Source: Gracilaria gracilis
Lineage: Eukaryota > Rhodophyta > Florideophyceae > Gracilariales > Gracilariaceae
DNA length: 64,000 nucleotides
Direction of reading: 5' to 3'
Assembly (NCBI GenBank): GCA_030374805.1
Contig: JARGSG010000004.1
Location: 744,001-808,000, forward strand
Part shown: positions 9,974 to 20,482 of the stretch, one piece after another
How positions within the stretch are numbered: position 1 is the stretch's first letter
Layout of the letters: each line of letters begins with the position of its first letter
Translations under genes and position numbers: made by a program
Notes under the pieces: generated by a model
The model's input: the letters and a program-made list of their open reading frames with translations, nothing else
Database searches by the model: none
Told to the model about the DNA's origin: nothing

Positions 9974-12685
9974 TTAGTATCCCGCCTCTTCCCTAGCATC
10001 AACCCCTGTCCCTTTTCTGCGTTTCGCCCGGTGTGCCACCAACCGCCCGAAACTCGCGTCCTCCGGTCGACAGGCCGCTATGTAACAATCAAGAACTGCA
10101 CCTAGTCTCCGTGTTAGTTTTGCCATAAAATAGTCCTCCCTCACAGCTAGGTATATCTTCTCCTTGGATGGTACCCACAGCCCAACTGTCGCAGTTCTCT
10201 TAGAGTTTCCCGACACACACCTCGGATCTCCATCCACAAACCCATCGTTCTCAAACTCCTGGGCATGCTCCTCCTGTAGCGATTGCCAGGCTACCCCCAG
10301 TATTCCTTCCACAGCCCCAGGTAGATAATTTCCATACAAAGTACAGAAGAAAAGCTGTCTTCGTCCTCCACGTCCCACAACCTCGTTCATAGTTTTCACC
10401 ACACAGGCAATCCAGGCGTCAAGTCTCGCAAGGTGCATCACGGTCCCATCCACGTACTGCCTCTCACCGTTACTTTGCCTCTCCACTGCGTATCCCATAT
10501 ACTCCTCCAACACTGCCACCGCCATCCCATTCTTGAAGTACATATCTTCATCAACAACCTCCCATGGTGGCCCAACCGCACGAGACCCGGAGTACGCAAG
10601 GTCTTCGAACCGGCTCGTTCTCCACGCACACAACTCATTCCCCCCCCGCCCTCCTCCCTTCCCATCAGCTTCTCGCGCGCCTCCCCCATCTGCTGCTTTA
10701 GCTCTTCCCATATCTCAGTCCCCTCAGTAGGTTTCGCACGTCTCGCAATCAAATCATATCCAAGGATAGAGAATAACTTGTCGCGAGCCGCCCGCTTCCG
10801 CACCCCAATCACATCGCTTAATGTCTGCTTCATCCGCTGCTTCAGACACTTGTCCGCACTCACATTATCTACACACTCCTGTTTCCTTCCCGATTCTCGT
10901 ATCGTCTCCCAAGTATCTCCCATTATTTCCGTCTCCACCACATACTTCAACAGCACATCACTTCCTCCCTCCGTTGATGGCGTATACGCCCTCATCTCAT
11001 ATGCCACTTGATACGGGCACCGAGGTACCATCTCCTTCTCCCCAACCACAAATATGCTGCCCTCCCTACTTTCTCCCACCGTCTCACTCCTGTTCTTTCA
11101 GCTCCTACCAACGTTCTCCGTGTCAAAACAGAGTTCTGACGCCTCCAACTTCGCATATTGGAGAATCCTGTCATATACAGCCCTTGCAAATCCGTAAAAA
11201 CATTCTGGCACCTCTATTTCATTTTTTCGACGCCCCTTCACTTCCTTCCCACACCCCCTTCGCTTCCTACCCTTCACAGCTTCTCTTAAACTTTCAATCA
11301 ACACATTTTTCTGCTTCAGCTCCTCCCTCACCCGTTCCAATTTTTTCTGCGTGAGCTTCAAACTCACTATCATGGTATAGTGATCCTCCTTCATATTTCC
11401 CAGCTTCTCTTTCAACGAATTCACCCTCTCAACCAGTGCAGACCTTGGCAACACGCGTAAGTTCTCTTCATCTCATTTTGCTATTCCTGTAGTTCCCATT
11501 TCCCTTGCTCCGTTCCTCTCTCCACGATCCCCAGAATCGTCGACTCCTGCTTCATGCACATCGTCCTCAATCCGAATAGCATTATGCCTCACACGTATTC
11601 CTTCAGGCGTTCGTACCACGGGTTCCCCCAAGTTCCCCCCAGTTCTATGCCTGTTTCCGACAACGACATCTTCTCCTTCGAATACCCTCCCAGACACTGG
11701 TGTATTGTCTCTCACATTCTCAATCACTGATCCACCACTGCTACTTCCTACAACTCTCCCCGGAAAATTGTCTCGGAGCCATTCCATCCTCTCCACATTG
11801 GCATGGCTCCCCATTCCATCGCACACACGCCCAATTCGCCACCCACTGCCCTCTGCGTTTCCAAGCTACCTCATATGCCTCATACCCCCTACTTCCTCTT
11901 CCTCCCGCATCGCAGTATGTGGCGGTCCACCAGTTCTTTCTCTGCCCACAATTCGATTCCTCCTAACATCAACCACAACCTCCATGCCCTCGTTCCTCGC
12001 TTCCTGAACGCCTCCTTCCACTTCTCTTTCGCTACCCCTCAATCCCGAACGCCAACCCCAGCCACTCTTTCTCCCTCCTTCCCTCGAATACCACGGCTAA
12101 CTATCCCACTAGTACTTCTTGCTATCGTCCTTCCCTCCCCCCACTGCGACACTCCCTCCCCTTCTCTATGACATCTCCACACTCGCCTTCTTCTACAAAT
12201 TGCGTGGAGTCATCGCCCCTTCGCCGCCCACCTCTATCCATACCGCCCCGGGCATCATCCCCCTGCCTTCCTCCCATCCCTCCCCTGCTTTCCCCTCCTC
12301 CATTTCCCATCTCACGTCGAAGCGGAGTAGCTTGTGTTACCAAAGCACTTACCGTTCGCTCGGTTCGCTGGGTTCGCTTCGTTTGCTCGGTGCACTCGGT
12401 GCGCTCGGTTCGCTCGGTTCACTCCAAAGGTCGGCCTCGATAACGTTTCCCCGTGTTCTTCCTACCTTTCCCACGTAATCCGCTTCGAGGAGGGCGCGAA
12501 GTACGCCCAATACCGCCCTCGCCATTTTCCACATCGCCGCTTCGAGGCGCACGCGTAGTACTATCCAAGCCATCCTCGCGACCCCAACGTACCACCTCTG
12601 CACGCGTTCGCCCTTTTGACGCGCGCCCGTTTACATCCTCCGCATTCGCATTCGCATTAGCACTTCTCGTTTTACGTTTCCCCAT
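9974..12685 (-). pseudogene. Large basic/coiled-coil protein of inner giant transposon, function unknown
   Basis: The start at 12685 (MGKRKTRSANANA) precedes an Arg/Gly/Ser-rich basic N-terminus. An acidic/charged stretch follows (QFVEEGECGDVIEKG), then a coiled coil (ERVNSLKEKLGNMKED through LESLREAVKGR type heptads, 11280-11450), then a conserved C-terminal half with ECFYGFARAVYDRI, YFKNGMAVAVLEEYMGY and WIACVVKTMNE. All blocks recur in the outer copy at 26278-29079. At least four frame changes break the inner gene (segments near 12419, 12122, 11473, 11098, 10438 and 9974). I do not recognise the family. The C-terminal half is the best conserved part and probably the functional domain. It ends about 160 bp from the transposase, convergently. 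Confidence 0.65.
12345..12432. repeat. Short tandem repeat of about 9 bp (TTCGCTCGG-like)
   Basis: Imperfect 9-bp units (ttcgctcgg, tgcactcgg, tgcgctcgg) are repeated about nine times inside the coding region of the coiled-coil gene. On the minus strand they encode Ser-Glu-Pro / Ser-Ala-Pro tripeptides. The outer copy has a different, 18-bp, tandem repeat at the corresponding place. Confidence 0.7.
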
Positions 12686-13174
12686 ATGGAATCGGACGAC
12701 GACGATGCGCCCGGCGGTGCGCTCTAGATGTTGTCGCCGCTCGCCGCAAGACATGTTCGCCGCTCGACGTGATCGCAGGTCCCCCGTGAAACGCACACCT
12801 CCACTCGGCTTGTGGTAGAAATATCGCACCGTTTTAGTACTTTTCGGAATCACTTTCCGAAATTTGGCACGGAAATTCACTTTCCTGTACGGAACCTCAC
12901 TGCCAAAAACTGTTACAATTTCACATGATATCACATGTACTCCGTATCTTCTATTCTATGTACTTGAACGTCAGCCCACTCCCCCGAATCCCATCCCCAT
13001 TTTGTTCACATCACTGTATGATAAAAGTGAAGACACCCACTCACTTGGGGGAGTTCTCGTCCTCCCCTGTGGAACACGAGAGTTAGAGAGAAAGCGTAAT
13101 AAAATGTACACAATTCGATTTTACACATACTACGGTACACCTTTCGGTTCTATAAGTCATAAATCAATTGAGCT
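12686..13174. promoter_or_regulatory. Intergenic stretch upstream of the coiled-coil gene
   Basis: AT-richer than its surroundings, with no convincing gene. It lies between the 3' end of the methyltransferase-SET gene and the 5' end of the coiled-coil gene, both minus strand, so it should contain the terminator of the first and the promoter of the second. No specific motif is identified. Confidence 0.4.
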
Positions 13175-16100
13175 CTAGTCGACTACTATTGGATTCGAAG
13201 ACGTACCCCATGTGTACTCCATTCCATAATCTGCAAACAACTCTTCTCCCACTTCTACCACCCGAAGTGCCCGGACGGCAAGCATTAGGTATTCTCTTAA
13301 TTGAAGTGGAGTTTTCCCAGTTTCTGGGGTTCGACTCACCACAACATTGGCAGTCCGTCGCTGCTTCAAGCCATCCTCCACTGCACCCCTATCTTTATCC
13401 CCTGCCATATATTTAGGGTCGTTAATTGTTCCACCCAACGAAAATGGAGCGGGGACAATCCATACAGGGATTGTAGGTACTTCTCGTCTCCTTTCCCAGA
13501 ATTTCCGGAATTCCTCGCCTCGCAGGCTAACCTCCATCGCATAAGCTCGAAAACGTGCGGCGGTGGCTCCCAACAACCCTTCCCCATACTTTTTGTGTAC
13601 CTCATTCCTCTTCGTTAAGTCATGGTACACTAGAGTTCCATAAAAGAAACATATCTCTTCGTTCTTCATGAATCGGCGCGTGGTAAACACTCCCACTCCT
13701 GCGTCATGGTGACGAATCGACGACTTCCCAATGCGACAACCACACATAGTGGCCTCCAGTGCCAACATCGCGTTCCAATCCAGGAGACCCATCTTCCCTT
13801 GCAACGTTTTCGGCCACTCATGCAGCGCTTTGCGCCTGCCGATCATGGCCATGCCCTCCTCCCGCCACATCGATGCCGGGAAGTTCACAATATACGGTGG
13901 GAACTTCTGATGCTGTGGGAAGCCGGGTGGAGCCTTCCATGATCGTGAAGGACGAGCGTTCCACTTGGGAAATAAGTCCATCACGCGATTCACAGAGTTT
14001 CGGACCTCCTGCGTAATTTGAATGTCCCTCTCATTATCGCGTATGCACATCGCGAACTGAAAAAATGCAAGTGCCTAGCATGCGCAAAACAGTGAGGGTC
14101 CAGCTCACAACCAATAAACTTCCGATGACGTTGTAACTCCATGCATGCCATGGCAGTCGAAAAAGTTCTCGCGAACAAGTCCACCGCTGTATCACCTGGC
14201 TGCGAAAATCTGCTGATCAGCTCCTTCAACAACGAGCAAGGTTTTTGTTCCGACCTCACCTTTTGCAACATGTGGCCCGCACCCTCCTTCTTTCTTTTCC
14301 ATTGAATAGTCTCCCCATTGGACATGGGCGGTACCTGATCAATAACACTGTGGTACCCTGGATACCTCGACTGCACGTAGTTGAAGTTCTCATAGTTCAC
14401 CATCGCATGCTGCTGTGCATAAGCGAGGCCACTTCGAACACCATGTATTGCATACTACATGGCAGGGAACAAGGAGCAGGACCTGCGTCCCGGGTTTCGC
14501 ATGGGGTTGCCTTGCGACCGTATAAAATGAATTGGGACCTGGTCCACAACAAACGATCGCCTCGGAACCCCTTGCTCGTCCTTTGCTCCGATAAGGGAAA
14601 GCACCCTCGTCCACTGTTTCACCTGTCCCAATGCACAGAAGATAACGAAATGACCCCCGGACGTAGCAGTCTTGATATAAGCTTTGCCGCCTTCTTCATA
14701 TGCTCAGCGCTCAGCATATCGTACCAACTGTTCTCCCGGTTCTTATCGGCCCTTATGTTGTATGGTGGGTCCATAAGAATCAGTGGAACTTTCCCCAATG
14801 GAGAGACTCCGTTGTTTAGCAGAGTCTCGTCCATTTCCACCATATCCTCGAACCCGCAATTATAAATTCGAAATTATTTCTCCATATCCAGTTCACAACT
14901 TTGGAATGCCATTTTATCTTCCAACGAGGAAATGGCAGGAGGAGGCTGTATGTCAGCGTCGGACGACTGTTCACCAACATCTTCATTCCCACTCTCCCCC
15001 ACTACATCCATTCCACTTCCGCCATCTCCATCCCCTCCTTGTTTCCCCTCCGAAGGATTCCCCCTTTCCAACTGCTCATCGTCATCGTCATGAATTTCGA
15101 TGGGGGGCTCCGGTTTCAATATCGGCGTGAGAGGTATATCAGGGACCATGAGTGTTTCTTTGATTTTCAAAGGGCTTATTGTCTCCAAGATGGAGGAGAT
15201 ACGCGAGTTAGAGAAACAATCAAATCTCTGAGCAAACGCTCTTGACGGGTCCCTGTGAAACGTCTTTTGAACGGCCCATCGTCCAGGTTCTGATATTGTG
15301 TACAACTGCTCGTTCACAAACACCCTTGTTCAGATCAGAAATGAACTCCTTCGCAAGCGTTCGGAGGGCCACATCAATGTCTTTCGGAAGATTCCATGCC
15401 CACGGTTGGACCTCGTCTCCCCGAAGAGTTTGCGTGTTGCTCGGTTGCAAGCGGTGGTCGTTGTCCTTGTGAAGAAACCCCTCGGAACGCGTTTCAATGT
15501 GTTTACACTGCATGTCATTGTACACGAGCAGTAGGAAAGGGAGAACCATGACCTCAGCGCTAGGAAATCCCAGAAATTGGGAGAAACAATCCCAGGCCTT
15601 TGTTTCCAGCTGCACACCAAAACCCGCACGCTGAGCTTGGAGATTATGCGATATTTGCACATTCCCAAAAGGGGTGGAATATCCCTTCTCCCCCTTACGC
15701 CTCTTATGGCCCCGAAGGCGCTTTTCCATAGATACTTTTTGAATAAGGGAACGAAAGAGAACTCTCTGGAAATGTGTAGCGATGCTCGTACCGAAAGTGG
15801 GAACTATCCGGCCCACACGCATGGGAGCTATACTCATGGACTTGAAGAATTCGGTTAACGTCACATTCTTCGGTATTCCTTGAAAGTCCACTCTGGTATA
15901 AGCATTCCCAAAATCCCTCACACGCCTGTCTCTGTCTCCGTCCATGATGTCAAGCAACTTCGTCGACAGATACAGCTGACGGTTCGAACCCTTCCCGCAC
16001 ACAGCCTTGAGCTCATCGTCGCTGTATGAAGGGTGAGTGGGTCCGAGGAGGATAGAGAAGTACTTCTTGGCAACGTCTAGGACAGTGCGATTCTTGATGA

Positions 16101-16296
16101 TATATCGAACGAATTCGCTGTGTCCCACTTTCCTAGGTTCGTCTTCCTCTCGCATCGTCGACGCATAGTGATCACGGATGGCGAGACACGCGGTGAGAAG
16201 CTCATCCCCAGAACAGAACATTTTTCCAACCTTCATGTCGGATGTCGGAGGTGCCGGTGACGGTGACTTAGACCTGGATGTGGTTGCGGCAGCCAT
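13175..16296 (-). pseudogene. DNA amino-methyltransferase (beta class) fused to SET domain, inner copy
   Basis: The start at 16296 (MAAATTSRSK) is shared with the outer copy (MAPHSSSRS). Domains in order: an N-terminal unknown region of about 450 residues; catalytic motif IV DPPY at 14761-14772 (LILMDPPYNIR); a target-recognition-like region; then motif I-like VDLFARTFSTAMACMEL, near 14150. Motif IV before motif I is the beta-class arrangement of bacterial N6-adenine/N4-cytosine methyltransferases. A SET domain follows (GAGVGVFTTRRFM... to GEELFADYG near 13220), the fold of protein lysine methyltransferases. At least four frameshifts split it, but the SET end is intact, including the Tyr of DYG. 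It would use S-adenosylmethionine in the nucleus, marking DNA and possibly histones. Motif I Gly is Arg here. Confidence 0.8.
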
Positions 16297-16663
16297 TTTA
16301 AACAATAACGGGGGGATGTATTATGAATACGGAAGGTAAACGGGAGCGGTCGTGAGAAAACAGATGATTGACGTTGGCAGCGGACGGCGACGGCGAATGG
16401 AAGGAAGCTGACGAGAGACGGCAGCGAACGAGATATGAGTGCGGATGGTAGACGGGAGCGGACGGCAGACGGCTGCGGAATTAGCGATGTGGAGGAGGAG
16501 TTCAGACGCCAAAATGGTACCAGAACTCTAAATTAGAGGAGTAGAAGGGACTTGGGCGATGTTAGGGGTGCTTATGCTGTGATAAACAGTTATAAGAGAA
16601 AGCAGGGGCGGGAGGGGGGTGCGGGAATTCGTAGATATGGAAGTATAGGCGAAGTTATAACTT

Positions 16664-16914
16664 ACGGCTCTCCGGACAGCGGTCCGTGGTGCAGCGGCGC
16701 TCCATCACGGCTCTGATGAAGTGCCACTCGAGACGGTCCGCTTTCCATGCGCCGTGGGAGAAAAAGTAAGACAAAATTTAATTTTTCGGACAGCTGTCCG
16801 GATTGGAGTTGCGCTTCATCACGGCACTGATGAAGCGCCACTCCACCCCGGACCGCTGTCCACGCGCCGTGGCTGATGAAGCTGGACGACACCTCGGATC
16901 GCTGTCCACGCGAA
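16664..16914. repeat. Hairpin pair at left edge of the block (GACAGCGGTCC family)
   Basis: Two inverted repeats, about 16676-16745 and 16789-16863, each have arms of about 30 bp around a 6-nt loop; the arms run GACAGCGGTCC...GCGCTTCATCA and back. A single copy of the 46-bp tandem unit follows at about 16869-16913 in the orientation opposite to the array at 18013. Confidence 0.8.
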
Positions 16915-17051
16915 AAAAAAATAATTTCCACCTGGACAGCGGCCCCCTTGCGACTGGCGCTTGTTTGTAATGTGACGCTGCGTGTACTTAAGCACCTTCG
17001 CTCTCCTGCCAACTACCTCGGTAAGCACAACGCTCTGTACCTCCCCGTTAC

Positions 17052-17126
17052 GGTTTCCGAGGATCTCTTCTTCTTCTGTAACAACCAAGTGATTCTCTCG
17101 GTTGTGACAGAAGAAGAATATATCGC
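17052..17126. repeat. Second hairpin family (ACAACC / GGTTGT), inner copy
   Basis: TTCTTCTTCTGTaACAACC is followed 10-12 nt later by GGTTGTgACAGAAGAAGAA, giving a stem of about 19 bp. A weaker relative lies near 17638-17700. The outer copy has a clear homologue at 33818-33900 (CCACAACCGAGA...TCTCGGTTGTGG), so the structure has been kept through divergence. Confidence 0.65.
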
Positions 17127-17336
17127 CGGAAACTGTATAAGGGAGGTGTTTTTTCCGTCCTTGTTCTGTTGCGCGGACGTAGTGGCACCCAAGGTACGTT
17201 CGACAATTTTGTTCGTTTTCTGTGAGTCGTACTAACTGGCGTACTCTTCTATTTTCCATGCTATTGCGTATTCAAGCCAGAGTCGCCAGACACAGTGTAT
17301 GCCACTTCTGCATCCTTGCTTTACTGAGAACATTCG

Positions 17337-17562
17337 GAAGTGCTTGAGCTGGCCGTGATGGTCGAGTACGATTATTTCAGTTGTTCAACTCATGTAATCG
17401 GCTTTGGCTTTGACACCCAGCTCAATCACTGTTGGACTGTGGTTACTTATTAGAACGACTAGATTAGACTGCGTTAGGTCGAACTATCGGAAGTGGTTGA
17501 GCTACCGGTGATGGTGGACTACGATTATATTAGTTGTTCAACTCAGATAATCGTGTTTTGCC
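17337..17562. repeat. Two direct repeats about 150 bp apart
   Basis: Blocks at about 17337-17410 and 17489-17562 share AGTGxTTGAGCT, GTGATGGT, ACGATTAT and AGTTGTTCAACTCA. The core TTGTTCAACTC is close to a small palindrome (AGTTGTTCAACT). Their role is unknown. Confidence 0.65.
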
Positions 17563-17874
17563 ATGACTGATATTTCAAGCACTGAAGAAGAATAGTCCCC
17601 AATATAGTCACTAGAAGAATGTCATGCCCAGTGATGAGTTCTTCTCCTCCGACAACCACATAATGCTCGTGGTTGTCGCAAAGGGGGTATTCATTATCGG
17701 TCACGACCTTGGGCGCTACAGGAAAATCTAATCATATAAAGTTAGAGAAGGTAGTCGCTAGAACTACCTTCTTCGATTTGATAGGATGTTCCCTTACGTC
17801 CTCCCGTCATTATAAGAAGATGCAGGGCTTTAAGTATTCATAAAACAATCATAAGTAAAAACCGTCGTCGACAG

Positions 17875-18466
17875 CGGTCCGAGGTGTCGTCCAGCTTCAT
17901 CGGCCACGGCGCGTGGACAGAGGTCCGGGGTGGAGTGGCGCTTCATCAGTGCCGTAATGAAGCGCCACTCCACCCCGGACCGCTGTCCGAAAAATTAAAT
18001 TGTGTTTTCGCGTGGACAGCGGTCCGAGGTGTCATCCAGCTTCATCAGCCACGGCCCGTGGACAGCAGTCCAAGGTGTCGTCCAGCTTCATCAGCCACGG
18101 CGCGTGGACAGCGGTCCGAGGTGTCGTCCAGCTTCATCAGCCACGGCGCGTGGACAGCGGTCCGAGGTGTCGTCCAGCTTCATCAGCCACGGCGCGTGGA
18201 CAGCGGTCCAGGGTGGAGTGGCGCTTCATCAGTGCCGTGATGAAGCGCCACTCCACCCCGGACCGCTGTCCGAAAATTTAAATTTTTTTTGCCGTGGACA
18301 GCCGTCCGGGATGTCGTCCAACTTCTTCCGCCACAGCACGTGGACAGCCGTCCGAGGTGTCGTCCAACCTCATCGCCCACTGCGCATGGACAGCGGTCCG
18401 GGGTGGTGTGGCGCTGCATCAGGGCACTGATGAAGCGCCACTCCACCCCGGACCGCTGTCCACGCA
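17875..18466. repeat. 46-bp tandem array with embedded long hairpins
   Basis: Units of 46 bp (TGGACAGCGGTCCGAGGTGT...) start at 18013, 18059, 18105, 18151 and 18197. The last unit turns into an almost perfect hairpin (18197-18272, arms of about 34 bp, loop GTGCCG). Similar hairpins sit at about 17908-17990 and 18388-18463. The arms share GACAGCGGTCC and GCGCTTCATCA with the left-edge hairpins, so the whole set is one repeat family. Confidence 0.9.
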
Positions 18467-18766
18467 GAAAACTTAACGGATGCAATTCTTTTTTTTTTCC
18501 TTCGAAACTGGGTGCCTTTATTCTATAGCTATGCGTACGTAGTACTTATGAAGATCATTTAACTTTCTAAATAAAGCGATAGTGAATTCTAAAACGTGAA
18601 ATACGGCACCCTTTGAGTTCAATCCTATATTGAGCGGGCGCAGTGCTCGGTCAGGAAGTGAAGGCAACGAACGTGATTGAGAAGGGAACGTCCATTATAC
18701 GTTCTCGTGAGCATTCTCGACGGTCGTGATCCGCGTTTCGAATTTTTTGAACCCTTTGTATCCAAC

Positions 18767-20482
18767 ATGGCGCCTCTGAACCATGAAAGGAGGCGGGAGT
18801 CAGCGCGATCGAAGAGGAACAGCGAGGGGTCAGAATTGGCGCCGTTTACGCGAGGAAGAGGAAAGGCGAAGGTCTACACGCCTCGTAGGGCAAAATCGCG
18901 TTCCGAGCGGGGCACACCGCGCGCGATGAAGAAGAAGACGAGTACTCCCGCGCCACATAAGGTAAAAGGGGGCGACTCTGTATCTTTGTTCATCAGCCTT
19001 GGAAAGGGCAAGAACAGGGTTGAAGTTGGTACTGCGGAAGTACGTGGCGTGGGGCCTGCTGGTGGTACCGGGAAGGGGCTCTGCCGTTCGATGCATGGCC
19101 ATCTTCTAAGCGCCACTGCCTTAGAAAGTGAGGATTTGGTGGTTATCTGGAGGTCGAATATTTCAAGTCATCTAGACGCGAAGTACCCTTACCGTTTCCA
19201 AGGTTCGGAGGAACCGCTGAGTAAGCTCGCCGAATTGGTATAGGCTGGGTTGTATGCCTGGTATACGTCGATGGTGGCCTCAATTGAGATTCCGCAGAGT
19301 CCCACTTCGCACCCCCCTCTGCACCCTGGGGCCGGGAAGTCGTCCACCTCTCAGCCTGAGAGTGAAGATGTTGAGGAGGTCAAGGAATCGGCTGAGCAGT
19401 CTTCTAAAACCGCCAAACTCCAGTCTCCACCAACGAGAGGAAGAGGACGAAGATGTTCTAAAGGGATGAAGAAACCGGTGGGAGCAATTCAGAGGGTTAA
19501 CATCGTGGATGACTCCGATGACGATGTTGTGGAGGTTATTGGGACTATAAAGGCTTCCCTGGGTGGAACTGAGGGGGATTTGTTCGATGAAGGAGATAAA
19601 GTTCCGTCGGATGAGGTGGACACCACGCTGCCGCTACCGAAGATATCCCTCGCCGACTATGTTCAGCAGTGGTTGACGACGGATATCGAGATAATCGAAA
19701 TCCCAAAGAAGACGGTTCGCAGTGTGAACCTCGCGCACAAGGAGGCCACGAAGATGAAGTGCCGCAACTTTGGTTGGCTTCCCTCCGCAGTTTCGATTGC
19801 CGTTACACTTGTAGGCGATTTGGAAGCGAGTGACATCGTTCACGGGAGACTTGTGCTGCCTGTAACACGTATAGACGGATATCACCGATTTCTTGTGTTA
19901 CAGGACCTGCGTGAGAAAGGAGGGAAATGGGAGTATATAGTGAAGTCTCTGGATGTTGTGTTATGGACGGGGAAGGATGGTAATCCGATGGCCATGAATG
20001 AAGTGCTAGGACTTGGCAATCTCCTGAACGAGATGAGCTCCAATATTCTGAAGATGTCTTTCGCAGACAAGTTTCTCAGCACGGTGTCCTTCGTTGAAAA
20101 CATCATTGAAGAAGGAGGAGTGGATGTGAGGAAGGGGACGCCCAAACAGATAGCGGGCGCGTTGAAAAGAAGTGGGGTTATCGGGGACTATAGTATGCGT
20201 CACTTGAATCGCTATACGGCACTGGCTCTGACGTTTGTGCAAAGTGCGGGGCTTCTCCAATTCTTCGAGAAGGTGTGTGAGGAGAGGCCGCCGCTGAGGC
20301 TCACACATGGGTCCAGTGACCTCCTTATGGGACTCGCAGATGAGGAATTCCGTTTCGTCGTCCGTTGCTTGCAATGGCATGTGCGTCTGAGAATGTTCTC
20401 TGCAGGGAGGACGGGCCGTTTGAGGATATGGGGAAGCACTTCTTTCAGTGTGCAATTGGTATGTCTAGGATTTGCGACATGA
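18767..20482 (+). pseudogene. ParB/sulfiredoxin-like domain protein, inner copy
   Basis: The start at 18767 (MAPLNHERRR) was chosen because the outer copy begins at the equivalent place (MRPCKHKRG). A basic N-terminus (TRGRGKAK) is followed by a small conserved domain (VSLFISLGKGKNRVEVGTAEV), an acidic linker, then the block KKTVRSVNLAHKEA...SIAVTLVG...LPVTRIDGYHRFLVLQDL. The D-G-x-H-R box preceded by a hydrophobic strand resembles the phosphate-binding motif of ParB/Srx-fold domains; this assignment is by eye. A TAG at 19241-19243 stands where the outer copy has Trp. The frame stays open to 20482, but similarity ends near FRFVVRCLQWHV (about 20380), where the next gene begins in the -1 frame. 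Probably DNA-associated. Confidence 0.55.

Larger units (their letters stand above)
16297..18766. promoter_or_regulatory. Divergent intergenic block with hairpins, inner copy
   Basis: This 2.5-kb stretch separates the minus-strand methyltransferase-SET gene from the plus-strand ParB-like gene and must contain both promoters. It holds no credible gene; reading frames across it are by-products of the repeats. It contains several families of long hairpins and tandem repeats listed separately, and base-composition skew changes sign across it. The outer copy has an equivalent block at 32679-34452 with related but rearranged hairpins. Confidence 0.75.

Noticed and set aside
16819-17259. Open frames across the hairpin block, both strands, also 17884-18528
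   Set aside because: They are translations of the 46-bp repeat and hairpins, repeating the same peptide in several frames, and are not conserved in the outer copy.
18013-18272. CRISPR array
   Set aside because: The 46-bp units are contiguous without unique spacers, the setting is a eukaryotic transposon, and no cas genes are present.
20340-20440. A small spliced intron at the ParB-like/dioxygenase junction
   Set aside because: No GT...AG pair gives the right phase in both copies. Candidate lengths that work for the inner copy fail for the outer one.
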